Assembly (NCBI RefSeq): GCF_017916455.1 | Contig: NZ_JAFMSY010000001.1 | Span: 1,409,977-1,473,976 of the forward strand | From: Nocardioides xinjiangensis | Lineage (GTDB): Bacteria; Actinomycetota; Actinomycetes; Propionibacteriales; Nocardioidaceae | DNA length: 64,000 bases | Direction: 5' to 3' | Shown here: piece by piece, positions 46,876-55,827 of the stretch | Layout of the letters: each line of letters starts with the position of its first letter | Numbering within the stretch: the stretch's first letter is position 1 | Position numbers and translations under genes: made by a program | The notes under the pieces: model-generated | Told to the model about the DNA's origin: nothing | The model's database searches: none | The model's input: only the letters and a program-made list of their open reading frames with translations

Positions 46876-47703
46876 GTGACCGCGCGGACCCGAGGCGACC
46901 TCTGCCCGGGCGTCTTCCGTCCCTGGCCGGCCGACGACGGAGCGCTCGTCCGCCTCCGCATCCCCGGCGGCCACCTCACCCGGACGACGCTCCTGGCGCT
47001 CCTCGACGTCGCCGAGACGTACGGCGACGGCCGGGTGCACCTGACCAGGCGCGCGAACCTCCAGCTCCGCGGCCTTCCTCTGTCAGACGGTGCCGTCCCC
47101 GCCGAGGTCGTGTCCGCGGTCCGCGGCACCGGACTCCTCCCGCACCCGGACCACGAGCTGGTCCGCAACATCCTCGTCTCACCGCTGACGGGGCTGGCCG
47201 GGGGCCGCGCCGACCTGCGGCCGGTGACCGCCGAGCTCGACGAGCGCATCTGCGCGACCCCGTCGCTCGCCGCGCTGCCCGGCCGCTTCCTCGTCGTCCT
47301 CGACGACGGTCGCGGCGACGTCGCCGGGCGCTCGTGCGACCTCGGACTGGTCGCCCTGTCACGCGACGAGGCCCAGCTCCGCATCGGCTCCACCGGCTGG
47401 GGACCGGTGGTCGCACTGCACGAGGCCGCCGCCCGGCTCACCGGCCTGGCTCGCGCGTTCCAGCAGGTTCGCGGCCGCGGCGACGACGCCGCCTGGCACG
47501 TCGACGAGCTGCCCGTCCCGCCGGCCTGGCAGCCGCCGGACCCGCGCGCCCTGGTCGGCTCTGCTCCGCCGGCGTACGGACACCTCACGGGGGACGTCGT
47601 GCACCTGGAGGTCCCGGGCGGGGTCCTGGACCGCGGACGTGCGGCCGACCTGCCCGAGCAGCTGGTCGTCACACCCTGGAAGTCCCTCGTCACCACGGGT
47701 TGA
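46876..47703 (+). CDS. cobG: CobG-like protein lacking the Fe-S/siroheme half
   Basis: A 275-residue homologue of precorrin-3B synthase. It has the first ferredoxin-like half (about 10-70), the first NIR/SIR domain (VRNILVSPLTG onward, about 95-180) and a second ferredoxin-like half ending VVTPWKSLVTTG. It stops there. The second NIR/SIR domain with the CX5C and CX3C cluster ligands is missing, and full CobG proteins are roughly 80-150 residues longer. The next 145 bases encode no such motif in any plus-strand frame. Ring-contraction activity is therefore doubtful. It is divergent from cobN, with a CAAGAT box 7 bases upstream. Confidence 0.75.
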   Translation: MTARTRGDLCPGVFRPWPADDGALVRLRIPGGHLTRTTLLALLDVAETYGDGRVHLTRRANLQLRGLPLSDGAVPAEVVSAVRGTGLLPHPDHELVRNILVSPLTGLAGGRADLRPVTAELDERICATPSLAALPGRFLVVLDDGRGDVAGRSCDLGLVALSRDEAQLRIGSTGWGPVVALHEAAARLTGLARAFQQVRGRGDDAAWHVDELPVPPAWQPPDPRALVGSAPPAYGHLTGDVVHLEVPGGVLDRGRAADLPEQLVVTPWKSLVTTG

Positions 47704-47848
47704 CCACCGACACCGGGAAGGCAGTTCGGGTGCCGCCGGGCGACGGCCACGCTCAGCCCGCACGCTCGCGCCGCGAGCTGCCCGCCGTCACGCCAGCGCG
47801 TACGGCGGGACCAGCAGCGCCGTGTCGGCCGCGCGGACCCGCCTGCCC

Positions 47849-47999
47849 TAGGCTGCCCCCGTCACGCGACGCAGGAACCCGGTGCGAGTCCGGGGCGGTT
47901 CCGCCACTGTCAGTCCCTCCAGCCGGATCGGAGGGGCGAGCCAGACACTGCGCGCGCGGCGTACCTGCCACCCAGGGGCGCGAACCCCGAGGAGCCGTG
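47849..47999 (+). promoter_or_regulatory. Cobalamin riboswitch and promoter for cobH-cobIJ-cobM
   Basis: TAGGCT (47849-47854) is the -10 box. The aptamer runs from about 47863 to 47960 and includes GGAACCCGGTGCGAGTCCGG and GCGAGCCAGACACTGCGC. A GGGG/CCCC hairpin then lies just before the GAGGAG ribosome site, a likely translational switch. The core is identical to the cobN riboswitch over more than 35 bases. Confidence 0.92.
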
Positions 48000-48665
48000 A
48001 TGACCCTGCTTGCCCGCCCGACCCGGCGCTACGACTACGTCGCCGACGGGGCCGCGATCTACGACGAGTCGTTCGCGACCATCCGCCGCGAGGCCACCTT
48101 CGACCACCTGCCGGCCGACGCCGAGCGCGTCGCCGTCCGGATGGTGCACGGCACCGGCCAGACCGACCTCGCCCACGACCTGGTCGTCCACCCGGGCCTG
48201 GTGGCCGCGGCCCGTACGGCGCTCGAGGCGGGCGCGCCGATCCTCACCGACGCCCACATGGTCGCCAGCGGCGTGACCCGCGCCCGCCTCCCCCGCGACA
48301 ACGAGGTGCTCTGCGCGCTCCGGGACCGGCGTACCCCCGAGCTCGCGCTGGCGTTGGGCACCACCCGGTCCGCCGCCGCGCTGTCGCTGCTGGCCGACCG
48401 CCTCGAGGGCTCGGTCGTCGCCATCGGCAACGCCCCCACCGCGCTCTTCCACCTCCTGGAGATGCTGCTCGACGGCGCGCCGCGACCGGCCGCGATCATC
48501 GGGGTCCCCGTCGGCTTCATCGGCGCCGCCGAGTCCAAGCAGGCGCTGGAGGACGCCCCGGCAGACTGGGGGCTCGACATCCCGTTCCTCACGGTGCGCG
48601 GCCGCCGCGGCGGCTCGGCCATGGCCGCCTCCGCCCTGAACGCCCTCGCCCAGGAGCGGGAGTGA
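48000..48665 (+). CDS. cobH: Precorrin-8X methylmutase
   Basis: A 221-residue enzyme that moves the methyl group from C-11 to C-12 of precorrin-8X, giving hydrogenobyrinate. RMVHGTGQTDLAHDLVVHP contains the catalytic histidine of the family (about residue 48), and ILTDAHMVASGVTR, AIGNAPTALFHLLEM and GVPVGFIGAAESK are the usual active-site stretches. The ATG follows GAGGAG in the riboswitch leader. It overlaps cobIJ by GTGA. Confidence 0.94.
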   Translation: MTLLARPTRRYDYVADGAAIYDESFATIRREATFDHLPADAERVAVRMVHGTGQTDLAHDLVVHPGLVAAARTALEAGAPILTDAHMVASGVTRARLPRDNEVLCALRDRRTPELALALGTTRSAAALSLLADRLEGSVVAIGNAPTALFHLLEMLLDGAPRPAAIIGVPVGFIGAAESKQALEDAPADWGLDIPFLTVRGRRGGSAMAASALNALAQERE

Positions 48666-50206
48666 CCGGGCGGCCGGAGGGCCGGCTCTACGGGGTGGGC
48701 CTCGGCCCCGGCGACCCCGAGCTGATCACCCGCAAGGCCGCGCGGCTCATCGGGTCGGCCGACGTGGTCGCCTTCCACGCCGGCGTCGGCAAGACGTCGA
48801 ACGCCCGCACGATCGCCGCCGACCTCGTCCCGGCCACGGCGATCGAGGAGGAGCTGCGCTACCCCGTGACCACGGGCACCACTGCGCACCCGGGCGGGTA
48901 CGCCGGCGCGATGGCGGAGTTCTACGAGGAGTGCGCGTCCCGGCTGGCCGCCCACCTGTCGGCCGGGCGCACGGTCGTGGTGCTGGCCGAGGGCGACCCC
49001 CTCTTCTACGGCTCGTTCATGTACCTCCACGACCGGCTCTCGCCGCGCTTCGAGACCGAGGTCGTGCCCGGCGTGCCGGCCTTCGCCGCCGCGACCGCCG
49101 TCCTCGCCTCGCCGCTCGTGCGGCAGACCGACGTGCTGACCGTGCTGCCCGGCACCCTGCCGGTCCCCGAGCTCGCCCGCCGCCTCGCCGACACCGACGG
49201 CGCGATCATCATGAAGCTCGGCCGCCGCTTCCCCGGCGTCGTCGACGCCCTGCGCCAGGCCGGCCGCCTCGAGCACGCGCTGTACGTCGAGCGCGCCTCG
49301 ATGCCCGCCGAGCGCTGGATGCCCGTCGTCGACGTCGACCCCGCGTCCGTCCCGTACTTCTCGCTGATCGTCGTCCCCGGCGACTCCAGGGCCGCCCACC
49401 CCCACGGCCGCCGCCGATCCGGGTCGAGTGCGCGCGCGGTAGCGGTCGACGCGGAGCCGCGCACTCGACTCCTCGTCGTCGGCCTCGGCCCCGGACCCGA
49501 CCGCTGGCTCACCCCGGAGGCGGCCGAGGCGCTGCGCACCGTCGACCACGTCGTCGGCTACGCCCCGTACGTCGACCGCGTCCCGCAGCGCGAGGGCCTC
49601 ACCCGCCACGCGTCGGGCAACACCGTCGAGGTCGACCGCGCCCGCCTCGCCCTCGACCTCGCGAGCACGGGCGAGCGCGTCGCCGTCGTCTCCGGCGGGG
49701 ACGCCGGGGTCTTCGGGATGGCCAGCGCGGTGTTCGAGGCCGCCGCCGCCCGAGCAGAGGAGGGGCTGCCGGACGTGCCCGTCGAGGTCCTTCCCGGCGT
49801 CAGCGCGGTCCAGGCCGTCGCGGCCCGGGCCGGCGCCCCAGTCGGCGCGGACTTCGCAGTGGTCTCGCTGAGCGACCGGCTCAAGCCGTGGCCGGTGATC
49901 GAGAGGCGCCTGCGCGCGATCGCCGAGGCCGACCTCGTGCTCGCGGTCTACAACCCCGCCTCGCGCAGCCGCACCACCCAGGTCGCCGACCTGCAGAAGC
50001 TGTTCCTCGAGCACCGCAGCCCCGACACGGTCGTGGTGGTCGGTCGCGACGTCGGCCGCGCCGAGGAGTCGCTGACCGTGACCACCCTCGCCGAGCTGGA
50101 GGCCGACACCATCGACATGAAGTGCCTGCTGATCGTCGGCGCCTCGTCGACCACCGTGACCGCGGCCGGCCGGGTCTGGACGCCTCGCTTCGTGGAGGAG
50201 CGGTGA
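48662..50206 (+). CDS. cobIJ: Bifunctional precorrin-2 C20- / precorrin-3B C17-methyltransferase
   Basis: A 514-residue fusion. Residues 1-245 are CobI (YGVGLGPGDPELIT, AEGDPLFYGSFMYL, PGVPAFAAATA). Residues 275-514 are CobJ (VVGLGPGPDRWLTPEA, VVSGGDAGVFGMAS, LPGVSAVQAVAARAG, VVGRDVGRAEE). The same fusion is known in Mycobacterium. The linker near residues 250-275 includes a 12-bp inverted repeat at DNA level. CobJ normally acts on the CobG product, which makes the truncated cobG upstream notable. Confidence 0.94.
   Translation: MTGRPEGRLYGVGLGPGDPELITRKAARLIGSADVVAFHAGVGKTSNARTIAADLVPATAIEEELRYPVTTGTTAHPGGYAGAMAEFYEECASRLAAHLSAGRTVVVLAEGDPLFYGSFMYLHDRLSPRFETEVVPGVPAFAAATAVLASPLVRQTDVLTVLPGTLPVPELARRLADTDGAIIMKLGRRFPGVVDALRQAGRLEHALYVERASMPAERWMPVVDVDPASVPYFSLIVVPGDSRAAHPHGRRRSGSSARAVAVDAEPRTRLLVVGLGPGPDRWLTPEAAEALRTVDHVVGYAPYVDRVPQREGLTRHASGNTVEVDRARLALDLASTGERVAVVSGGDAGVFGMASAVFEAAAARAEEGLPDVPVEVLPGVSAVQAVAARAGAPVGADFAVVSLSDRLKPWPVIERRLRAIAEADLVLAVYNPASRSRTTQVADLQKLFLEHRSPDTVVVVGRDVGRAEESLTVTTLAELEADTIDMKCLLIVGASSTTVTAAGRVWTPRFVEER
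49423..49469. repeat. Inverted repeat in the CobI-CobJ linker
   Basis: GTCGAGTGCGCG (49423-49434) and its complement (49458-49469) enclose 23 bases. The repeat lies exactly between the two methyltransferase domains. Confidence 0.8.
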
Positions 50207-50952
50207 GCGTCCACTTCGTCGGCGCCGGCCCGGGCGCGGCCGACCTGATCACCCTGCGGGCGGCGTCGCTCCTCGCGGCCGCCGACGTCGTGCTCTACCC
50301 GGGGACCTACCTCGACGCCGAGGTCCTCTCCCACTGCCCGGACGCCCGCCTCGTCGACACCCAGACCCTCGACCTCGACCGGATCACGTCGGTGATGGTC
50401 GACGCCTCGGCCGAGGGCTTCGAGGTCGTCCGCCTCACCTCCGGCGACCCGTCCCTCTACTCCGCCCTCGCCGAGCAGACCGCCCGCCTCGACGCCGCCG
50501 GGGTCGCGTGGGACGTGTGCCCGGGAGTCCCGGCGTACGCCGCCGCTGCCGCCGCGGTCGGCCGCGAGCTCACCGTCCCGCTGGTCGCGCAGTCGGTCGT
50601 GCTGACCCGCACCCAGGCCCGCTCCACCGCAATGCCGGAGTCCGAGTCGCTGGCGGCCTTCGCCGCCACGCGCGCCACGCTCGTGCTCCACCTCGCGATC
50701 ACCAGGACGCGCGAGCTCGCCGCGTCGCTGGTCGACGAGTACGGCGCCGACTGCCCCGCCGTCGTCGTCCACCACGCCTCGCAGCCCGACGAGTTCGTCC
50801 TCCGCGGCACGCTCTCCGACATCGCCGAGCAGGTGGAGGCGGCCGGCCTCAGGCAGGCCGCCGTGATCCTCGTCGGCCGGGCGTTGGCCCGCGACGGCGC
50901 CGAGTCCTGGCTCTACCAGGCCGACCGCCTGCGGGCGTCAGCGGAGTCCTGA
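50203..50952 (+). CDS. cobM: Precorrin-4 C11-methyltransferase
   Basis: A 249-residue tetrapyrrole methylase that methylates C-11 of precorrin-4. VHFVGAGPGAADLITLRAASLL is the N-terminal SAM loop, and RLTSGDPSLYSALAEQ and VCPGVPAYAAAAAAVGREL follow. VLTRTQARSTAMPE is characteristic of CobM. GTG 50203 overlaps the cobIJ stop. It ends the cobH-IJ-M run; the following 200 bases contain no clear terminator hairpin. Confidence 0.94.
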   Translation: MSVHFVGAGPGAADLITLRAASLLAAADVVLYPGTYLDAEVLSHCPDARLVDTQTLDLDRITSVMVDASAEGFEVVRLTSGDPSLYSALAEQTARLDAAGVAWDVCPGVPAYAAAAAAVGRELTVPLVAQSVVLTRTQARSTAMPESESLAAFAATRATLVLHLAITRTRELAASLVDEYGADCPAVVVHHASQPDEFVLRGTLSDIAEQVEAAGLRQAAVILVGRALARDGAESWLYQADRLRASAES

Positions 50953-51152
50953 GCCGGACCTCCGACGGAGCCGAGCGGCGTAGCGGCGGCGGCATGGTCT
51001 GGTCCAGTTCTCAACCACTCGGCAACAGGACAGCCACCGCGCGGCGCGCAACGGACACAAGAGATCCATTCGTCGTGGGTGGGAGTCCCCGCCGACCGAG
51101 TGTGCGGACATACGCATCGTGTCGCGATGCCCCGCACTCCTTCGGAGGAGAC

Positions 51153-52253
51153 ATGCACAAGCACAGCAAGCTGGGAGGCGCCGCACTCGCCGTCACCGTG
51201 GGGATCACGTCGGCGCTTCTCGTCGCCGCGCCGGCGGAGGCCGCCAAGCCGACCCGCATCAAGGGTCTCGTCGCCACGGCGGACGGGGTCGGCCTCGCCG
51301 GCATCGTCGTGACGACCCTCGCCGACCCCACGGGCACCGGCCAGTGGGTGCCGGTGGACGACGCGGTCACCGGCATCGACGGGAAGTACAACGTCGGCAA
51401 GCTCGACGACGGCTGGTACCGCGTGCGGTTCGACGACCCCACCGGCGCCTACGCCACGGAGTTCCACCACGACGCCACGCGCATCGAGTCCGCGACGCCG
51501 GTGGACCTGACGAACGGCGGCATGCCGACGCTCGCCACGGCGTACCTCGACGGAGCGGCCCACCTGCTCGGGACGGTGTCCGGCAGCGACGGCAACCCCG
51601 TCGCCGGCGCCGAGGTGACGGCGTACGTCGTCCAGGGCGCCGCCTGGACGTCCTTCCGGACCGTGGTGGCCGGACCCGACGGCGCCTACGACGTGGGCGG
51701 CCTCCCGGCGGGCGACTACACGCTCGGCTTCCGCGACCCGGCCTCGGGCGTCACCGAGTACTGGAACGACCGGCACACGATCAGCGAGGCCGACCCGGTG
51801 ACGGTCCCCAGCGTCGACCGCTACGACGTCGAGCTGGCCACGCCGGGCACGCCGCAGGAGCCCACGCCGGAGCCGGACCCCACGCCCACGACGCCGGACC
51901 CGGCGCCCGCGCCGACCGTCGCGGCGACGCCTATCACGACGACCACCGCGACGCCCGCCACCACGTCCCCGGCCCCCGCCGCGTTGAGCGTGGTCAGGAA
52001 GCCGCGGATCAGGGGGCTGGTCAAGGTCGGCCAGCGCCTGCGGGTCACCAAGGGGACCTGGAACGCCCCCTCGCTCACGCGCAAGGTGCAGTGGCTGGCG
52101 AACGGCAAGGTGATCACGAAGGCGACCAAGACCCGCCTGCGCCTCACTCGCAAGCTCCTCGGCAAGCGGATCTCCGTGCGCGTGGTCGCCACGGCTGCAG
52201 GGCACACGCCCGTCACCGTCACGACGCGGCGGACCAAGAAGGTCGCGGGCTGA
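51153..52253 (+). CDS. Secreted repeat protein with carboxypeptidase-regulatory-like and Ig-like domains
   Basis: A 366-residue exported protein with a signal peptide to about residue 31 (APAEA). Two beta-sandwich repeats (IKGLVATADGVGLAG..., LLGTVSGSDGNPVAGAEV...) resemble the CarboxypepD_reg/SdrD-B class, then a Pro/Thr-rich spacer (about 235-280) and a C-terminal repeat with VQWLANGKVITKA. The last repeat is similar to those in the 35 kb metalloprotease. GGAGGAG precedes the ATG. It interrupts the cob cluster and shows no link to B12. Confidence 0.8.
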   Translation: MHKHSKLGGAALAVTVGITSALLVAAPAEAAKPTRIKGLVATADGVGLAGIVVTTLADPTGTGQWVPVDDAVTGIDGKYNVGKLDDGWYRVRFDDPTGAYATEFHHDATRIESATPVDLTNGGMPTLATAYLDGAAHLLGTVSGSDGNPVAGAEVTAYVVQGAAWTSFRTVVAGPDGAYDVGGLPAGDYTLGFRDPASGVTEYWNDRHTISEADPVTVPSVDRYDVELATPGTPQEPTPEPDPTPTTPDPAPAPTVAATPITTTTATPATTSPAPAALSVVRKPRIRGLVKVGQRLRVTKGTWNAPSLTRKVQWLANGKVITKATKTRLRLTRKLLGKRISVRVVATAAGHTPVTVTTRRTKKVAG

Positions 52254-52279
52254 CACCGACGAGCTGCCGTCCCGCCGTC

Positions 52280-52312
52280 CCGCCGTCCCGTTCCCGGGGA
52301 GCGGGACGGCGG
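52280..52312. terminator. Hairpin between convergent genes
   Basis: CCGCCGTCCCG and its complement enclose 11 bases, 26 bases after the secreted protein's stop and 50 bases from the cobL stop. Direct CCCGCCGTC repeats lead into it. Confidence 0.6.
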
Positions 52313-52361
52313 CGACGCGGACACCGCTCGCCGCCCCGAGGCGGCGGCGTGCCGCTGCCGG

Positions 52362-53579
52362 TCATCGGCCAGGCGTGCCGGTCCAGGCCCACTGCGTCAC
52401 CGTCCGGGCGGGCGTCCAGCCGGTGAAGGTGCCGATGGGAGCGGCGGTCTCGACGCCGATCCGGGTGAGCTCGCCGCCGTGGTCGGCGTACGCCTGGGCC
52501 AGCAGTGCCTCGGTCTCCACCGTGACGCCGTGGACCACCAGGCGGCCACCGGGCCTGATCGAGGCCAGGCAGCTCTCGAGGACGCCCTCGCGTGTGGCGC
52601 CGCCCCCCACGAACACCGCGTCCGGGCGTTCGAGGCCGGACAGCGCCGAGGGGGCACGGCCCTGCACGACCTGGAGGTCGGGGACGCCGAGGGCTGACGC
52701 GTTGCGGGCGATCCGGGCGGCTCGTCCCGGGTCGGACTCGATGGCGATCGCGCGGCAGGTGGGGTGCGAGCGCATCCACTCGATGCCGACCGAGCCGGCT
52801 CCGGCGCCGACGTCCCAGAGGAGCTGGCCGGGGGCGGGCATGAGGCGGGCGAGGGCGGAGGCTCGCAGGTCGCGCTTGGTGAGCTGGCCGTCGTTCTCGT
52901 AGGCGTCGTCGGGGAGTCCGGGCGACCAGGAGGCGAGGCCGTCCCCGGAGACCTCGACGGCGACGACGTTCAGCGCCGGGGAGTCCAAGGACCACGAGGA
53001 CGCGACGCCCGACACCGAGGCTTCCGACGACGAGCCGAGGTCGCCGAGCACGGTCATCCGTGACGCACCCCAGCCGGAGGACGTCAGCAGCGCAGCCACC
53101 GACGCGGGGGTCGAGGCGTCCGACGACAGCACCAGGACCCGGCGGCCCGGCGCCAGGGCCGGCACCAGCCGCTCCAGGGGCCGGCCGACCAGCGACACGA
53201 CCTCGCACGACTCCGCCGACCACCCCATCCGCGCCCGGGCCAGCGCGACCGACGACACCGCCGGCACCACCCGCACCGGCGCGCCGAGGGCGAGCAGGGT
53301 CGAGGCGATCCCCGACACCAGCGGGTCGCCCGACGCCAGCGCGACGACGCGACGCCCGGCGTACCCAGCGAGGAGGCCGGGGAGAGCCGACGACAGCGGC
53401 GACGGCCACGGCACCCGCTCCTGTCCGTCGACGGACGGCACCAGCGACAGGTGCCGCGCCCCGCCCCACAGCACCGGCGCCTCCAGCACCAGCGAGCGCG
53501 ACGACCCGGGGAGGCCGGCCCAGCCGTCGGCGCCGATCCCGACGACCACGACCTCGCTGGGCACCCCGCTGGCGGACAT
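52362..53579 (-). CDS. cobL: Precorrin-6Y C5,15-methyltransferase (decarboxylating)
   Basis: A 405-residue two-domain enzyme. The N-terminal tetrapyrrole methylase domain (VVVVGIGADGWAGLP, ALASGDPLVSGIA, VPAVSSVALARARMGW) spans about 8-190. The C-terminal class I methyltransferase (LLWDVGAGAGSVGIEWM, AIESDPGRAARI) spans about 215-405 and also decarboxylates. It adds methyls at C-5 and C-15 and removes the acetate carboxyl at C-12. ATG 53579 lies 8 bases after TAGCGT. It is divergent from the chelatase operon and has no riboswitch of its own. Confidence 0.94.
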   Translation of the reverse strand: MSASGVPSEVVVVGIGADGWAGLPGSSRSLVLEAPVLWGGARHLSLVPSVDGQERVPWPSPLSSALPGLLAGYAGRRVVALASGDPLVSGIASTLLALGAPVRVVPAVSSVALARARMGWSAESCEVVSLVGRPLERLVPALAPGRRVLVLSSDASTPASVAALLTSSGWGASRMTVLGDLGSSSEASVSGVASSWSLDSPALNVVAVEVSGDGLASWSPGLPDDAYENDGQLTKRDLRASALARLMPAPGQLLWDVGAGAGSVGIEWMRSHPTCRAIAIESDPGRAARIARNASALGVPDLQVVQGRAPSALSGLERPDAVFVGGGATREGVLESCLASIRPGGRLVVHGVTVETEALLAQAYADHGGELTRIGVETAAPIGTFTGWTPARTVTQWAWTGTPGR

Positions 53580-53587
53580 GGCCGCAG

Positions 53588-53597
53588 ACGCTATCGT
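53588..53597. promoter_or_regulatory. Overlapping back-to-back -10 boxes (cobL and chelatase riboswitch)
   Basis: On the minus strand TAGCGT (53588-53593) is placed for cobL. On the plus strand TATCGT (53592-53597) is placed for the riboswitch RNA. They share two base pairs. Confidence 0.6.
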
Positions 53598-53603
53598 GAC
53601 GCG

Positions 53604-53750
53604 CACCAGGCGAGAGGTGCCCCGAACTCTGGGGAGAATCTGGGAAGCCGGTGAGAATCCGGCACAGGGCCCGCTGCGGTGACTCGCGACGTCGAACATG
53701 GCGATGGCGAGAAGTCCGAAGACCGGCCTCCCGCCGTCCATGAAGCTGGC
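53604..53750 (+). promoter_or_regulatory. Cobalamin riboswitch of the chelatase-bluB-cobO-cobBC operon
   Basis: The aptamer contains GGGAAGCCGGTGAGAATCCG (from 53642) and the B12 box AGAAGTCCGAAGACCGGCC (53709-53727). The region ends about 20 bases before the chelatase ATG at 53770, which suits control of translation initiation. Confidence 0.93.
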
Positions 53751-53769
53751 AACGAGAGCGGGAGCCCCC

Positions 53770-55827
53770 ATGCCACTGCAGTACCCCCTGTCCGCCGTCG
53801 TCCCCTCGCGGGACACCGGGGACGACATGACCCTCGCCCTCGTGCTCACGACCATCTCCCCCGAGGTCGGCGGCGTCCTCGTGCGCGGCGAGAAGGGCAC
53901 GGCGAAGTCCACGACCGTCCGGGCCCTCGCGTCCGTGCTGCCGCCGATCGAGGTGGTCGCCGGCGACCGGTTCTCCTCAGCCCCCGGCGAGACCTCGCCG
54001 GACGGCCCGGCGCCCGATCAGGCATGGCCGCTCGACGCCGAGACCGAGACCCGGCCCGTACGCCTCGTCGAGCTGCCCGTCGGCGCCACCGAGGACCGCG
54101 TGCTCGGCTCGCTGCACCTGTCCAAGGTGCTTGCCGACGGCGTCGCCGAGTACGAGCCCGGCCTGCTCGCCCGCGCCCACCGCGGCATCCTCTACGTCGA
54201 CGAGGTCAACCTGCTGCACGACCACCTCGTCGACCTGCTGCTCGACGCCGCCGCGATGGGCCGCTCCACCGTCGAGCGCGACGGCGTCTCGGTCGCGCAC
54301 GCCGCCCGCTTCGTCCTCGTCGGCACGATGAACCCCGAGGAGGGCGAGCTCCGCCCCCAGCTCCTCGACCGCTTCGGCCTCACCGTCGAGATCGCCGCGC
54401 CGCGCGACCCGCGGCTGCGCGCCGAGGTCGTGCGCCGCCGGCTGGCCTTCGACGCCGAGCCCGAGGCCTTCGTCGCGTCGTACGCCGACGCCGAGCGCGC
54501 GCTGACCGACCGCATCGCGGCCGCCCGCACGCTGCTGCCCGAGGTCGCGCTCACCGACGCGGTGCTCACCAAGGTCGCCGAGGTCTGCGCCGCCTTCGAG
54601 GTCGACGGGATGCGCGCCGACATCGTCACCACGCGTACGGCGATCGCGCACGCCGCCTGGAACGGACGCACGCACGTCACGAGGGCCGACATCCGGCAGG
54701 CCGCGCTGCTCGCGCTGCCGCACCGGCGACGGCGAAACCCGTTCGACGCGCCGGGACTCGACGAGGAGCTGCTCGACGAGGTGCTGGGCGACGAGGAGCC
54801 GGACCCCGAGCCGCCGGCACCGGACCCGGAGCGTCACGAGGACGGGTCGTCCGAGGAGCCGGACTCCCCGACGTCCGAGGGTCCCGCCGACGGCAGCCGA
54901 GCCGACAGCGACCCGGGACGTCCTGAGGATCCGCGCTACGAGCCGGAGGATTCCCTGACGTCCGCCGAGTCCCCCGACGTCGAGCCGCCGAGCGACCCCC
55001 GTGCGGGTGCGCTCGCGCCGACGTCGGTCGTCGGGGCGGCCGATCCGTACAAGGTCCGCCGGCTCGAGGTCACCGGCACCGGAGCCGGGGAGTCCGGCAG
55101 GCGGAGCCGCGCGCTCACCACGAACGGCCGGAGGGCCGGCGTCGACCCCACCGGCACCGGCGGGCTGCACCTCGTCGAGACGATCCGCGCCGCCGCGCCG
55201 CACCAGCGGAGCAGGGGCCGGAGCGACGGCCGACTGAGGTTCGAGACGAGCGACCTCAGGACCGCCCGGCGCGAGGGCCGCGAGGCCAACCTCGTCCTCT
55301 TCTGCGTCGACGCCTCCGGATCGATGGCCGCGCGCAAGCGGATGGAGCAGGTCAAGACCGCCATCCTCAGCCTGCTGCTCGACGCCTACCAGCGCCGCGA
55401 CAAGGTCGGGCTGGTCACCTTCCGCGCCGACTCGGCCGACGTCGCGCTGCCGCCGACCCACTCGGTCGACATCGCAGCGTCGCGCCTCGCCGAGCTGCCG
55501 GCGGGTGGGCGTACCCCCCTCGCCGAGGGCCTGCTGCGGGCGGCGGAGGTGCTGCGCGTGGAGCGGGTCCGTGACCCGAGGCGCCGTCCCCTGCTGATCG
55601 TCGTCACCGACGGGCGGGCGACGCACGGCCCGGACGCGGTCGGACGGAGCCGGCAGGCAGCCGCCTGGATCGCCGAGCAGCAGACCACCACCGTCGTCGT
55701 CGACTGCGAGCAGGGCCCGATGCGGTTGGGTCTCGCCGGACACCTCGCGGCGACCATGCGGGCCACCCACCTGCCGCTCGCCGACGTCAGCGCCGACGCC
55801 CTCACCAGCGTGGCGCGTGTCGCATGA
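53770..55827 (+). CDS. Cobaltochelatase/magnesium-chelatase-type ChlI-ChlD fusion subunit
   Basis: A 685-residue AAA+ chelatase subunit. The ChlI-like ATPase has Walker A GEKGTAKST (40-48), ILYVDEVNLL as Walker B, and the sensor region VGTMNPEEGELRPQLLDRFGL. An acidic Pro/Glu-rich linker (about 335-450) leads to a ChlD-like VWA domain with MIDAS D514-A-S-G-S. It resembles the Mg-chelatase-like gene found beside cobO in Mycobacterium. It most likely drives CobN in place of CobS and CobT. ATG 53770 follows GGGAG after the riboswitch. Confidence 0.9.
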   Translation: MPLQYPLSAVVPSRDTGDDMTLALVLTTISPEVGGVLVRGEKGTAKSTTVRALASVLPPIEVVAGDRFSSAPGETSPDGPAPDQAWPLDAETETRPVRLVELPVGATEDRVLGSLHLSKVLADGVAEYEPGLLARAHRGILYVDEVNLLHDHLVDLLLDAAAMGRSTVERDGVSVAHAARFVLVGTMNPEEGELRPQLLDRFGLTVEIAAPRDPRLRAEVVRRRLAFDAEPEAFVASYADAERALTDRIAAARTLLPEVALTDAVLTKVAEVCAAFEVDGMRADIVTTRTAIAHAAWNGRTHVTRADIRQAALLALPHRRRRNPFDAPGLDEELLDEVLGDEEPDPEPPAPDPERHEDGSSEEPDSPTSEGPADGSRADSDPGRPEDPRYEPEDSLTSAESPDVEPPSDPRAGALAPTSVVGAADPYKVRRLEVTGTGAGESGRRSRALTTNGRRAGVDPTGTGGLHLVETIRAAAPHQRSRGRSDGRLRFETSDLRTARREGREANLVLFCVDASGSMAARKRMEQVKTAILSLLLDAYQRRDKVGLVTFRADSADVALPPTHSVDIAASRLAELPAGGRTPLAEGLLRAAEVLRVERVRDPRRRPLLIVVTDGRATHGPDAVGRSRQAAAWIAEQQTTTVVVDCEQGPMRLGLAGHLAATMRATHLPLADVSADALTSVARVA

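Noticed and set aside
47704..47848. Possible frameshifted remainder of cobG
   Set aside because: All plus-strand frames after the stop were read; none contains the CX5C or CX3C motifs or recognisable CobG sequence.
53698..53769. Upstream in-frame ATG (MAMARSPKTG...) as start of the chelatase
   Set aside because: It lies inside the riboswitch aptamer; the ATG at 53770 has a GGGAG site and fits the family's N-terminus.
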